64,000 nt of DNA from Streptomyces brevispora (GCF_007829885.1 NZ_VIWW01000001.1:3844001-3908000), one strand, 5' to 3'; positions 9,008 through 17,315 are shown, numbered from the stretch's first letter. Notes: generated by a model from the sequence alone, not told the origin. Numbers and translations are program-made.

Positions 9008-10174
9008 ATGAACGAGACAGCGTCCTTGAGAGCCCGTGCCGAGATCGACCTCGCCGCACTCCGCGCCAACGTGCGCGTTCTGCGCGCCCGGGCGTCCGGC
9101 GCGCAGCTCATGGCCGTCGTCAAATCCGACGCGTACGGACACGGTGCGGTGCCCTGTGCCCGCGCCGCGCTCGAAGCCGGTGCGACCTGGCTGGGCACCG
9201 CCACCCCGCAGGAGGCCCTGGCGCTGCGCGCGGCGGGGCTCGGCGGCCGGGTGATGTGCTGGCTGTGGACGCCCGGCGGGCCCTGGCGCGAGGCGATCGA
9301 GGCCGACGTCGATGTGTCGGTGAGCGGCATGTGGGCGCTGCGCGAGGTCACCGCGGCGGCCGCGGAGGCGGGCCGCCCCGCCCGTGTCCAGCTCAAGGCC
9401 GACACCGGCCTCGGACGCAGCGGCTGCCAGCCCGCCGACTGGCCCGAACTCGTAGCCGCCGCCCGCACCGCCGAGGAGGCGGGCACCCTCCGGATCACCG
9501 GCCTCTGGTCCCACTTCGCCTGTGCGGACGAGCCCGGACACCCCTCCATCGCCGCCCAGCTGGACGTGTTCCGCGACATGCTGGCGTACGCCGCGAAGGC
9601 CGGTGCCGAGCCCGAGGTGCGGCACATCGCCAACTCCCCGGCGACGCTGACGATCCCCGAGTCGCACTTCGATCTGGTGCGGACCGGGATCGCCATGTAC
9701 GGCATCTCGCCCAGCCCCGAGCTCGGCACCCCGGCCGACTTCGGGCTGCGGCCGGTGATGACGCTCGCCGCGTCGGTCGCCCTGGTCAAGCAGGTGCCGG
9801 CCGGTCACGGCGTCAGCTACGGGCACCACTACACGACGTCCCGGGAGACCACGCTCGGCCTGGTGCCGGTGGGGTACGCGGACGGCATCCCGCGCCACGC
9901 CTCGGGCCGCGGTCCGGTCCTGGTCGGCGGCGTCCGGCGGACGATCGCGGGCCGGGTGGCCATGGACCAGTTCGTCGTCGACCTCGACGGGGACGTGGTC
10001 GAGGAGGGCAGCGACGCCGTGCTGTTCGGCCCGGGGGACCGGGGCGAGCCGAGCGCCGAGGACTGGGCACAGGCGGCGGACACGATCGCGTACGAGATCG
10101 TCACCCGGATCGGCGGCCGGGTGCCGCGCGTCTACCGGGACGGGACGGCGGACGGCAAGTCGGCCGGGTCCTGA
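9008..10174 (+). CDS. alr: Alanine racemase
   Basis: A PLP enzyme that interconverts L- and D-alanine for peptidoglycan. The 388-residue protein has the PLP lysine at position 39 in VVKSDAYGHG, and the catalytic tyrosine of the second base in GVSYGHHY at about residue 271. The C-terminal beta domain (GRVAMDQFVVDL, EIVTRIGGRVPRVY) is complete. GACACT ends seven bases before the ATG, consistent with a leaderless mRNA. It is followed by an alpha/beta hydrolase and tsaE, the usual Streptomyces order. Confidence 0.96.
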   Translation: MNETASLRARAEIDLAALRANVRVLRARASGAQLMAVVKSDAYGHGAVPCARAALEAGATWLGTATPQEALALRAAGLGGRVMCWLWTPGGPWREAIEADVDVSVSGMWALREVTAAAAEAGRPARVQLKADTGLGRSGCQPADWPELVAAARTAEEAGTLRITGLWSHFACADEPGHPSIAAQLDVFRDMLAYAAKAGAEPEVRHIANSPATLTIPESHFDLVRTGIAMYGISPSPELGTPADFGLRPVMTLAASVALVKQVPAGHGVSYGHHYTTSRETTLGLVPVGYADGIPRHASGRGPVLVGGVRRTIAGRVAMDQFVVDLDGDVVEEGSDAVLFGPGDRGEPSAEDWAQAADTIAYEIVTRIGGRVPRVYRDGTADGKSAGS

Positions 10175-10294
10175 CCGCGGAAGCGCTCCTGACCAGGCAC
10201 GATCTGAGCATGATCCGAGGACCGGACCGGCCGGATCCGATCCGGCCGGACCAGCTCCGACCTGAAGGACACGACCCACGAGGAGCGCGGCACG

Positions 10295-11545
10295 GTGAGC
10301 GAGATCAGCGCGGGGGACGCGATGGCGACGGCCGTCACGACGGTCGGCTGGCGCCGGGCGGGGGTCGCCGGGGCCGCCATAGGCGTGATCGCCGCGGGCG
10401 CGGCGGCCGGTGTCGCGGTCGAGCGGCTGACGGTCGGCCGCGGTATGCGGAAGCGGGCCAGGCTGGCGCTGGACGCCACCGGTCCTTACGGCTCGTTGCG
10501 CGGGCTGCCGGGCCGGGCGGCGGCCGACGACGGCACCGAGCTGTACTACGAGACCGACGAGATCGAACCCGGCGGTGACCCGGGCACGGGCGGTGCACCC
10601 CCCGGCAGCGCGGCCGGACCGCGCCGGCGCCGGCTCTTCGGGCGCAAGGCCCCCGCCCCCGTCACGGTCGTCTTCAGCCACGGCTACTGCCTCGGCCAGG
10701 ACTCCTGGCACTTCCAGCGCGCGGCCCTGCGCGGGCTCGTGCGCACGGTCCACTGGGACCAGCGCAGCCACGGCCGCTCGGAGCGCGGCCGGGCGCAGGC
10801 GCAGGGCGTCCACGTCGGCATCGACCAGCTCGGCCGCGACCTCAAGGCCGTGATCGACGCGGCCGCGCCCGAGGGTCCGCTGGTGCTGGTCGGGCACTCC
10901 ATGGGCGGCATGACGATCATGGCGCTCGCCGACCAGTACCCGGACCTGATCCGCGACCGGGTCGCCGCCGTCGCCTTCATCGGTACGTCGAGCGGGAACC
11001 TCGGCGAGGTCAGCTTCGGGCTGCCCGTGGCGGGCGTGAACGCGGTACGGCGGGTGCTGCCCGGGGTGCTGAAGGCGCTCGGCTCGCAGGCGGAGCTGGT
11101 GGAGCGGGGGAGGCGGGCGACCGCGGACCTGTTCGCCGGCCTGATCAAGCGGTACTCCTTCGGGTCGCGCGACGTCGACCCCGCGGTCGAGCGGTTCGCC
11201 GAGCGGCTCATCGAGTCCACGCCGATCGACGTGGTCGCGGAGTTCTACCCGGCCTTCACCGACCACGACAAGAGCGCCGCGCTGCCCCTGTTCCGCGACG
11301 TCCCGGTGCTGATCCTGGCGGGCGACAAGGACCTGGTGACGCCCAGCTCGCACAGCGAGGCGATCGCGGACCAGTTGCCCGACGCGGAACTGGTCATCGT
11401 CCCGGACGCCGGGCACCTGGTGATGCTGGAACACCCGGAGACGGTGACGGACCGGCTGGCCGACCTGTTGGTGAGGGCGGGAGCCGTACCGGAATCCTCT
11501 AACGTTGGCGGGCATGGAAGCACCGCACAACAGCCCGGCGGCTGA
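10295..11545 (+). CDS. Alpha/beta hydrolase, membrane-anchored
   Basis: The 416-residue protein has one N-terminal hydrophobic segment (about 28-50, AGVAGAAIGVIAAGAAAGVAV) followed by a charged linker and an alpha/beta-hydrolase fold. The nucleophile elbow GHSMGG places Ser at about residue 202. The acid is probably in LILAGDKDLVTP and the catalytic His in DAGHLVMLE. GAGGAG precedes the GTG start. Its 3' end overlaps tsaE by 32 bases, so translation of the two is probably coupled. The substrate is unknown; similar proteins are always next to tsaE in Streptomyces as far as I know. Confidence 0.85.
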   Translation: MSEISAGDAMATAVTTVGWRRAGVAGAAIGVIAAGAAAGVAVERLTVGRGMRKRARLALDATGPYGSLRGLPGRAAADDGTELYYETDEIEPGGDPGTGGAPPGSAAGPRRRRLFGRKAPAPVTVVFSHGYCLGQDSWHFQRAALRGLVRTVHWDQRSHGRSERGRAQAQGVHVGIDQLGRDLKAVIDAAAPEGPLVLVGHSMGGMTIMALADQYPDLIRDRVAAVAFIGTSSGNLGEVSFGLPVAGVNAVRRVLPGVLKALGSQAELVERGRRATADLFAGLIKRYSFGSRDVDPAVERFAERLIESTPIDVVAEFYPAFTDHDKSAALPLFRDVPVLILAGDKDLVTPSSHSEAIADQLPDAELVIVPDAGHLVMLEHPETVTDRLADLLVRAGAVPESSNVGGHGSTAQQPGG

Positions 11546-12092
11546 GGTCGCCGAAGGCGCCGAGCCGGTCACCGTCAGCGTGAACCTGGCCGTCGAGTCC
11601 CCCGAACAGATGCAGGCCCTGGGCCGCCGGATCGCCGGTGTGCTGCGCCCCGGCGACCTCGTGATGCTCTCCGGCGAGCTCGGTGCCGGGAAGACGACCC
11701 TGACCCGTGGCCTCGGCGAGGGCCTGGGGGTGCGCGGCGCCGTGACGTCCCCCACGTTCGTGATCGCCCGCGTCCACCCGGCCCTCGGCGACGGCCCGGC
11801 GCTGGTCCACGTCGACGCGTACCGCCTGGGCGGCGGGCTCGACGAGATGGAGGATCTGGACCTCGACGTGTCGCTGCCCGAGTCGGTGGTGGTCGTCGAG
11901 TGGGGCGACGGCAAGGTCGAGGAGCTGGCGGACGACCGGTTGCGGGTGCTCATCGACCGCGCGGTCGGCGACACGGACGATGAGCGGCGCGCGGTGACGC
12001 TGGTGGGGGTGGGCGCGCGCTGGGCCGGACTGCGGCTCGCACCGTGGGCGCCATGGGTGGTGGATGGGGCCGACGGGCCCGGTGGCACCTGA
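11514..12092 (+). CDS. tsaE: tRNA t6A biosynthesis ATPase TsaE
   Basis: TsaE is the ATPase that supports the TsaBD complex in making N6-threonylcarbamoyladenosine at tRNA position 37. This 192-residue copy has the P-loop GELGAGKTT at about residues 55-63, then SPTFVIARV and HVDAYRLGG, diagnostic of the family. The ATG at 11514 is preferred over an in-frame TTG nine bases earlier. It begins inside the hydrolase gene. tsaB and tsaD follow about 1.2 kb downstream, interrupted by two unrelated small genes. Confidence 0.93.
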   Translation: MEAPHNSPAAEVAEGAEPVTVSVNLAVESPEQMQALGRRIAGVLRPGDLVMLSGELGAGKTTLTRGLGEGLGVRGAVTSPTFVIARVHPALGDGPALVHVDAYRLGGGLDEMEDLDLDVSLPESVVVVEWGDGKVEELADDRLRVLIDRAVGDTDDERRAVTLVGVGARWAGLRLAPWAPWVVDGADGPGGT

Positions 12093-12182
12093 GGGACTGT
12101 CGGCGACGACCACGTTCCGACACGGTGTCGGTAAATTGTTGCGCGGGGCGGGGCGGGCGTGGTGACATGGAGGGCGAGAGCA

Positions 12183-12200
12183 GGTTAGGTCCGCCTAACC
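12183..12200 (+). promoter_or_regulatory. Putative DmdR/IdeR iron box
   Basis: The palindrome GGTTAGG-N4-CCTAACC matches the actinobacterial iron-box consensus (TTAGGTTAGGCTAACCTAA and variants) at about 14 of 19 positions. It lies 31 bases before the ATG of a 62-codon ORF and well positioned to control it. Binding would repress transcription when iron is plentiful. This is inferred from motif similarity alone. Confidence 0.6.
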
Positions 12201-12231
12201 GTGCCTTCCACCGGAGCCCCAGGAGGCGTCC

Positions 12232-12420
12232 ATGCCGACATCCGAGCGTGAAGTGCGGCCGCCGCGGGCGGTAACGATGAGCGAGCTGCTGGCGGCGGGG
12301 GCGGCGGCGAACGCGGTGTCCACACCGCCGGAGGCCGAGCGCCCGGCGGTGGGCTGCGTCCCCCCGAGACCGTCCGGCACCCCGACCACCTCCGGCACAT
12401 CGAGCCGGTCCGGCGCCTGA
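12232..12420 (+). CDS. Small hypothetical protein behind an iron box
   Basis: This is a 62-residue ORF with a strong ribosome-binding site (AGGAGG, seven bases before the ATG). It contains TMSELLAAGAAANAVSTPP, a pattern I associate with small uncharacterised streptomycete proteins, then a Pro/Ser/Thr-rich tail. There is no signal peptide, membrane segment or cysteine cluster; one Cys is present. It lies between tsaE and a minus-strand gene and is preceded by a putative iron box. The function is unknown. The opposite strand is also open here, but without a comparable start. Confidence 0.55.
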   Translation: MPTSEREVRPPRAVTMSELLAAGAAANAVSTPPEAERPAVGCVPPRPSGTPTTSGTSSRSGA

Positions 12421-12449
12421 GGACGGAAGCCGGGCGATCGGTGCCGGCC

Positions 12450-12565
12450 GGGCGCGAGGACGCCGTCAGCCGCCGGCGGGGCGCGAGGATGCAGTCAGCC
12501 GTGGGCAGGGCGCGTGGATGCCGTCAGCCGTCGGCCGGGCTCGGGGCTGTCGTCGGTCGTCGGCC
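12450..12565 (+). repeat. Four tandem copies of a 29-bp unit
   Basis: Units begin at 12450, 12479, 12508 and 12537, each starting GGGCGCG or GGGCTCG and carrying a central GTCAGCCG or variant. The first three are very similar and the fourth is diverged. The array lies just past the stop codon of the minus-strand L,D-transpeptidase-like gene. It resembles a minisatellite that could vary in copy number. Confidence 0.75.
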
Positions 12566-12579
12566 GGGTTCGATCCGGG

Positions 12580-13161
12580 CTACGGGACCACGACGACCTT
12601 CGCGCCCACCGTGGCGAACGTCCACACCGCGTTGCCGTCCGCACGGGACATCCGTACGCCGCCCGCCTTCAGCGTCGGGTCCGGGCTCTCCATCGAGCCG
12701 TCCTGCGCGGCGCTGAAGCCGATGGGCACGTCGTCGGTCGTCGCGAACCTCACCACGTGCTCGATCGGCACCCCGTCGGAGCCGGTGACGACGCCGGAGC
12801 GCGAAGTGACGCTGTAGGTCCCCGGCCTCGCGCTCACCGCGCTCGGCATGACCTCGAAGGTCCGCGCCGCCTGGCCCTTCGCGTCGACCAGCCACACCCG
12901 CCGGTCACTCAGCGCGTACACCACCCGCGCGCCCGTGCCTGACGCGGCCGGAACCGCGAGCGGGTCCTTCCTGGGCTTCGGCTTGGCGTGTTCCGCCGCG
13001 GCCGGCGTGCTGCTGGACGCCTTCGGCTTGTGGGTGAGCGTGGCGGGGGCGTTCGCCGATGCCTGGTAGGCGAGGAAGCTGACCACCGCGACGGACGCCG
13101 CGGTGAGCGCGGCCACGATTCCCGAGCTGCCCCTTGCCACCGTGCGCGCCTCTTTCGCCAT
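12580..13161 (-). CDS. L,D-transpeptidase-like protein lacking the catalytic Cys
   Basis: The 193-residue protein has an N-terminal membrane or signal segment (about 13-35), a Pro/Lys-rich linker, and a C-terminal domain resembling the YkuD fold (VVYALSDRRVWLVDAKG, RPGTYSVTSR). The position of the normal SHGC-(V/I)-R-(M/L)-S active site reads KAGGVRMS (about 165-172). Both the catalytic His and Cys are therefore replaced by Ala and Gly. It is probably an exported, catalytically inactive peptidoglycan-associated protein rather than a cross-linking enzyme. It is a monocistronic gene inserted between tsaE and tsaB on the opposite strand. The fold assignment is by eye. Confidence 0.65.
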   Translation of the reverse strand: MAKEARTVARGSSGIVAALTAASVAVVSFLAYQASANAPATLTHKPKASSSTPAAAEHAKPKPRKDPLAVPAASGTGARVVYALSDRRVWLVDAKGQAARTFEVMPSAVSARPGTYSVTSRSGVVTGSDGVPIEHVVRFATTDDVPIGFSAAQDGSMESPDPTLKAGGVRMSRADGNAVWTFATVGAKVVVVP

Positions 13162-13287
13162 GGGTTGTCGTACAAGCGTTTACACGTACTCCGCGTATAC
13201 CCGGTGACGGTAGCAGTCGTGCCGCCTCGGTCCCGGGACGCCGGACGGGGCGCGGTTCTCCCCGCGGCGGAGCCGTAGGCTGTTTGC

Positions 13288-13950
13288 GTGCTCTTGCTCG
13301 CTGTGGATACCGCCACCCCTGCCGTCACCGTCGCCCTGCACGACGGGACCCGTGTCGTCGCCGAGTCCGGTCAGGTCGACGCCCGGAGGCACGGGGAACT
13401 GCTCCTGCCCGCCGTCGACCGGGTCCTCGCCGAGGCCGGGGTGAAACTCGACGCCGTGACGGCCGTGGTCGTGGGCGTCGGCCCCGGCCCGTACACCGGA
13501 CTGCGGGTCGGCCTGGTGACGGCCGCGACGTTCGGTTCGGCGCTGTCCGTGCCCGTGCACGGACTGTGCACCCTGGACGCCCTCGCGTACGCCGCCGGGC
13601 AGGCCGGGCTGGAGGGGCCGTTCGCCGTCGCGACGGACGCCCGCCGCAAGGAGGTCTACTGGGCGCGCTACGAGGACCCCCGCACCCGGACCGGTGAACC
13701 CGCCGTCGACCGGCCCGCCGACATCGCCGGGCAGCTCGCCGGGCTCCCCGTGGTCGGCGCGGGCGCGGTGCTCTACCCCGAGGCGTTCCCGGACGCGCGC
13801 GGCCCCGAGCACGTCGCGGCCGGTGCCCTGGCCGCCCTCGCCGCCGAACGCCTCGCAGCGGGCGCCGACATGCTGCCCCCGCAGCCGCTCTACCTCCGCA
13901 GGCCCGACGCGCAGGTCCCGAAGAACTACAAGGTGGTCACACCGAAGTGA
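13288..13950 (+). CDS. tsaB: tRNA t6A biosynthesis protein TsaB
   Basis: TsaB is the non-catalytic partner of TsaD in threonylcarbamoyl transfer to tRNA A37. The 220-residue protein has the ASKHA-type start LLLAVDTATPAVTVAL and the GVGPGPYTGLRVGL motif. TAGGCT ends six bases before the GTG, pointing to a leaderless mRNA. Its stop overlaps the rimI start by four bases and rimI overlaps tsaD, so the three form one translationally coupled unit. Confidence 0.93.
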   Translation: MLLLAVDTATPAVTVALHDGTRVVAESGQVDARRHGELLLPAVDRVLAEAGVKLDAVTAVVVGVGPGPYTGLRVGLVTAATFGSALSVPVHGLCTLDALAYAAGQAGLEGPFAVATDARRKEVYWARYEDPRTRTGEPAVDRPADIAGQLAGLPVVGAGAVLYPEAFPDARGPEHVAAGALAALAAERLAAGADMLPPQPLYLRRPDAQVPKNYKVVTPK

Positions 13951-14450
13951 CCACCGCGACCGCAGTACTGCGCGAGATGCGCTGGTGGGACATCGACCCG
14001 GTACTCGACCTCGAACACGAGCTGTTCCCGGACGACGCCTGGTCACCCGGCATGTTCTGGTCCGAGCTGGCGTACGCCCGGGGCCCGCAGGCCACCCGCC
14101 GCTATGTGGTCGCGGAGGACCCGGTCACCGGCCGGATCGTCGGGTACGCGGGACTGGCCGCGGCCGGTGACCTCGCCGACGTACAGACGATCGCCGTCTC
14201 CCGCGACCACTGGGGCGGCGGCCTCGGCTCCGAACTGCTGACCGACCTGCTGAAGCACGCCACGGCCTTCGAGTGCGCCGAGGTGCTGCTGGAGGTCCGG
14301 GTCGACAACACCCGGGCGCAGAAGCTGTACGAACGCTTCGGCTTCGAACCGATCGGCTTCCGCCGCGGCTACTACCAGCCGGGCAACATCGACGCGCTCG
14401 TCATGCGCCTCCACGTACACGAACACGTACCAGAAACTGAGACTGACTGA
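13947..14450 (+). CDS. rimI: Ribosomal-protein-alanine N-acetyltransferase (RimI-like GNAT)
   Basis: This 167-residue GNAT acetyltransferase has MRWWDIDPVLDLEHELFPDDAW at the N-terminus, the acetyl-CoA site around DHWGGGLGSELL, and the RimI-typical EVRVDNTRAQKLYERFGFEPIGFRRGYY. RimI acetylates the N-terminus of ribosomal protein S18 in E. coli; other targets are possible here. Start and stop overlap tsaB and tsaD (four and one bases), a conserved tsaB-rimI-tsaD cassette. Confidence 0.9.
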   Translation: MTTATAVLREMRWWDIDPVLDLEHELFPDDAWSPGMFWSELAYARGPQATRRYVVAEDPVTGRIVGYAGLAAAGDLADVQTIAVSRDHWGGGLGSELLTDLLKHATAFECAEVLLEVRVDNTRAQKLYERFGFEPIGFRRGYYQPGNIDALVMRLHVHEHVPETETD

Positions 14451-15559
14451 TGGCTGACGAACCGCTCGTACTCGGCATCGAGACCTCCTGCGACGAGACC
14501 GGCGTCGGCATCGTCCGCGGGACGACGCTGCTCGCCGACGCCGTCGCGTCCAGCGTCGACACGCACGCCCGCTTCGGCGGCGTCGTCCCGGAGATCGCCT
14601 CCCGCGCGCATCTGGAGGCGATGGTCCCCACCATCGAGCGCGCCCTGAAGGAGGCCGGGGTCACCGGCCGTGACCTCGACGGCATCTCCGTCACCGCTGG
14701 TCCGGGTCTCGCGGGCGCCCTGCTCGTCGGCGTCTCGGCCGCGAAGGCGTACGCGTACGCGCTGAACAAGCCGCTCTACGGGGTGAACCACCTCGCCTCG
14801 CACATCTGCGTCGACCAGCTCGAGCACGGCCCGCTGCCCGAGCCGACGATGGCGCTGCTGGTCAGCGGCGGGCACTCCTCGCTGCTGCTGGCCCCCGACA
14901 TCACCAACGACGTACGGCCGCTGGGCGCGACCATCGACGACGCGGCGGGCGAGGCCTTCGACAAGATCGCCCGGGTGCTGCACCTCGGCTTCCCCGGCGG
15001 CCCGGTCATCGACCGCCTCGCGAAGGAGGGCGACCCGAAGGCCATCGCCTTCCCGCGCGGTCTGAGCGGCTCGCGCGACCCCGCGTACGACTTCTCCTTC
15101 TCCGGTCTGAAGACCTCCGTCGCCCGCTGGATCGAGGCGAAGCGCGCCGCGGGCGAGGAGGTGCCGGTACGGGACGTGGCGGCGTCCTTCCAGGAGGCCG
15201 TGGTGGACGTGCTCACCCGCAAGGCCGTCCGCGCCTGCAAGGACGAGGGCGTCGACCACCTGATGATCGGCGGCGGGGTCGCGGCCAACTCGCGGCTGCG
15301 GGCACTCGCCGAGGAGCGCTGCGAGCGCGCCGGGATCCGGCTGCGGGTGCCGCGGCCGGGGCTGTGCACCGACAACGGGGCGATGGTCGCGGCGCTGGGC
15401 GCGGAGATGGTCGCGCGCAACCGGCCGGCCTCCGACCTGGAGCTGTCGGCCGACTCCTCGCTGCCGGTGACCGAGACGCACGTACCGGGCAGCGCCCATG
15501 CCCATGCCCACACGCACGATCATGTGCACGAGATCAGCAAGGACAACCTCTACTCGTGA
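14450..15559 (+). CDS. tsaD: tRNA N6-adenosine threonylcarbamoyltransferase TsaD
   Basis: TsaD transfers the threonylcarbamoyl group to A37 of ANN-decoding tRNAs. The 369-residue protein contains GIETSCDETGVG and the metal-binding His114 and His118 in NHLASH. It also has LVSGGHSSLLL, GEAFDK and the C-terminal GGVAANSRLR and CTDNGAM motifs. It ends in an unusual His-rich tail of about 22 residues (alternating Ala-His then HTHDHVH), beyond the normal catalytic fold. The small ORF downstream overlaps its stop codon. Confidence 0.96.
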   Translation: MADEPLVLGIETSCDETGVGIVRGTTLLADAVASSVDTHARFGGVVPEIASRAHLEAMVPTIERALKEAGVTGRDLDGISVTAGPGLAGALLVGVSAAKAYAYALNKPLYGVNHLASHICVDQLEHGPLPEPTMALLVSGGHSSLLLAPDITNDVRPLGATIDDAAGEAFDKIARVLHLGFPGGPVIDRLAKEGDPKAIAFPRGLSGSRDPAYDFSFSGLKTSVARWIEAKRAAGEEVPVRDVAASFQEAVVDVLTRKAVRACKDEGVDHLMIGGGVAANSRLRALAEERCERAGIRLRVPRPGLCTDNGAMVAALGAEMVARNRPASDLELSADSSLPVTETHVPGSAHAHAHTHDHVHEISKDNLYS

Positions 15560-15834
15560 GCGCCGCGACCGTCGCGATGATGTGGGAGGCCCGCGCCACC
15601 GAGGGCCGGGGCGCGGAGCTGCTGGAGTGGGCGCGCGCCCGCGCCGGCGAGCTGGCCCGGCCACCGCTGCGCAGCGAGCTGCTGCGCGCCCCGCAGGACC
15701 GGGTCCTGGTCATCACCTGGTGGGAGGGCGCGTACGGCGACGAGCTGCCGGAGCTGCCCGAGCCGGACGCGGGGATCGTCACCCGGCCGGTGCACCGCTG
15801 GCGCTTCGAGTCCCTCGGGTCAGCAGGCCGGTGA
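15556..15834 (+). CDS. Conserved small hypothetical protein
   Basis: A 92-residue protein whose GTG overlaps the tsaD stop (GTGA), so it is translationally coupled to the tsaB-rimI-tsaD unit. It has a Trp-rich compact sequence (MMWEARATEGRGAELLEWARARA, ITWWEGAYGDELPELPEPD, RWRFESLG), suggesting a small folded, possibly ABM-like ferredoxin-fold domain. No catalytic motif is evident. Its last 50 or so bases overlap a minus-strand gene relic. Confidence 0.7.
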   Translation: MSAATVAMMWEARATEGRGAELLEWARARAGELARPPLRSELLRAPQDRVLVITWWEGAYGDELPELPEPDAGIVTRPVHRWRFESLGSAGR

Positions 15835-15945
15835 TGATCGCGTCGAGTTCGTCCACCACGTCGTAGTCGAAGGCGTACGCCCGCCGGTCGTCCTTGATCG
15901 CGGTGAGCCGGGGCAGCTCCGCCGCGTCCTCCTCGGAGACGATGG
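15779..15945 (-). pseudogene. C-terminal relic of an unidentified minus-strand gene
   Basis: The minus strand reads SEEDAAELPRLTAIKDD, then RRAYAFDYDVVDELDAIITG, before a TGA at 15779-15781. The composition is protein-like: acidic and hydrophobic alternation, unlike the Arg/Pro-rich shadow frames. No start codon exists before the frame runs into the opposite-strand sigma gene. I read it as the end of a gene whose front was lost when the sigma gene region was joined here. The product is not recognised. Confidence 0.4.
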
Positions 15946-17251
15946 GTGGCCGTGACGGCAGCGAGCGCGGTTGAGACGGTGTTCAGGATCGAGTCCGCGC
16001 GGATCATCGCCGGTGTCGCCCGGATCGTGCGGGACGTGGGCATCGCCGAGGAGCTCGCGCAGGACGCCCTGGTCGCCGCGCTGGAGCAGTGGCCGGAGTC
16101 GGGTGTCCCGGACAACCCGGGAGCCTGGCTCATGGCCACCGCCAAGCACCGCGCCATCGACCTCGTGCGCCGCCGCGACACGTACGCCCGCAAGCTGGCC
16201 GAGATGGGCCGCGACCTCGACGAGGCGGGCCACACCCCGGAACCCGGCCCGGCCGATCCGGACGACATCGACGACGACCTGCTCCGGCTGATCTTCACCT
16301 CCTGCCATCCGGTGCTCTCCACCGAGGCCCGGATCGCCCTCACCCTCCGGCTGCTCGGCGGCCTCACCACCGAGGAGATCGCCCGCGCCTTCCTCACCTC
16401 CGAGCCGACCGTCGCCGAGGGGGTACCTCCCATGCGTTGAGCCATGGGGGAGCATCGTCCGGGCCAAGCGGACGCTCGGCCGGGCCGCCGTCCCCTTCGA
16501 GGTGCCGTACGGCCCCGAGCGGGCGGCCCGGCTCGGATCGGTGCTCGAAGTCATCTACCTCGTCTTCAACGAGGGCTACGCCGCGACCGCCGGAGACGAC
16601 TGGCTGCGCCCGGCGCTCTGCGAGGACGCCCTGCGGCTGGCCCGGGTGCTGGCCGGCCTGATGCCGCGGGAGCCCGAGGTGCACGCGCTGGCCGCGCTGC
16701 TGGAGCTCCAGGCCTCGCGCACCGCCGCCAGGACCGGGCCGGACGGCGCGCCGGTGCTGCTCGCGGACCAGAACCGGGCCCGCTGGGACGGGCTGCTGAT
16801 CCGCCGTGGCTTCGCGGCCCTGCTCCGGGCGAACGACGTCGCGGGCGCGGCGGGGCAGGCCCTGGGCCCGTACGCCCTCCAGGCCGTCATCGCCGCCTGC
16901 CATGCCCGGGCCGCCCGCTGCGAGGACACCGACTGGGCCGCCATCGCCGCGCTCTACGACCGCCTGGCCGCCCTGACCCCGTCCCCGGTCGTCGAACTCA
17001 ATCGCGCCGTCGCCGTCTCCATGGCCCAGGGCCCGGCGGCCGGTCTGGTACTGGTCGACGCGCTGGCCGGGGACCCCGCCCTCAAGGGCTACCACTTGCT
17101 GCCGAGCGTCCGAGGGGATCTGCTGGTCGGGATGGGCCGTACGGACGAGGCGCGCGCCGAGTTCGTACGGGCGGCGGAGCTGACCCGCAACGAACGGGAA
17201 CGGTCGATGCTTCTGGACCGGGCGATGCTTCTGGACCGGGCCGGCCGATGA
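15946..17251 (+). pseudogene. ECF sigma factor (SigJ/ECF42-like) split by a palindromic repeat
   Basis: Residues 1-157 (GTG at 15946) encode sigma-70 region 2 (VARIVRDVGIAEELAQDALV, AWLMATAKHRAIDLVRR) and the start of region 4 (ARIALTLRLLGGLTTEEIARAF). The frame then enters a 37-base repeat (16417-16453) containing an in-frame TGA. After it, a second frame resumes the expected sequence (IVRAKRTLGRAAVPFEVPYG) and runs intact to 17251. That part covers the long C-terminal TPR-like extension of ECF42-type factors (VIYLVFNEGYAAT, LLLADQNRARWDG, ELNRAVAVSMAQGP). Net insertion of about 31 bases shifts the frame by +1. No other damage is visible, so the disruption looks recent. A VOC protein follows. 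Confidence 0.8.
16417..16453. repeat. Short palindromic repeat inserted in sigma gene
   Basis: A 37-base element that opens GAGGGGGTACCTCCC, has GCGTTGAGC at its centre, and closes CATGGGGGAGC. The CTCCCATG arm can fold on CATGGGGGAG. It resembles the GGGGGTACC-type short palindromes scattered through Streptomyces genomes. Its boundaries are deduced by comparing the interrupted coding sequence with the expected one. Confidence 0.65.
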
Positions 17252-17315
17252 ATTCCGGGCCCGCGGCCGGTCCACCCCGTACGACCATCCGCACCACCGC
17301 GTGAGGAGAAAGACC

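Noticed and set aside
8696..12088. 1130-codon open frame on the minus strand
   Set aside because: Shadow of alr, hydrolase and tsaE caused by high third-position GC; composition is repetitive Arg/Pro/Gly/Ala and no domain is visible.
12195..12398. Minus-strand frame opposite the 62-codon ORF
   Set aside because: No ribosome-binding site, would start inside its neighbour's coding region, and composition is shadow-like.
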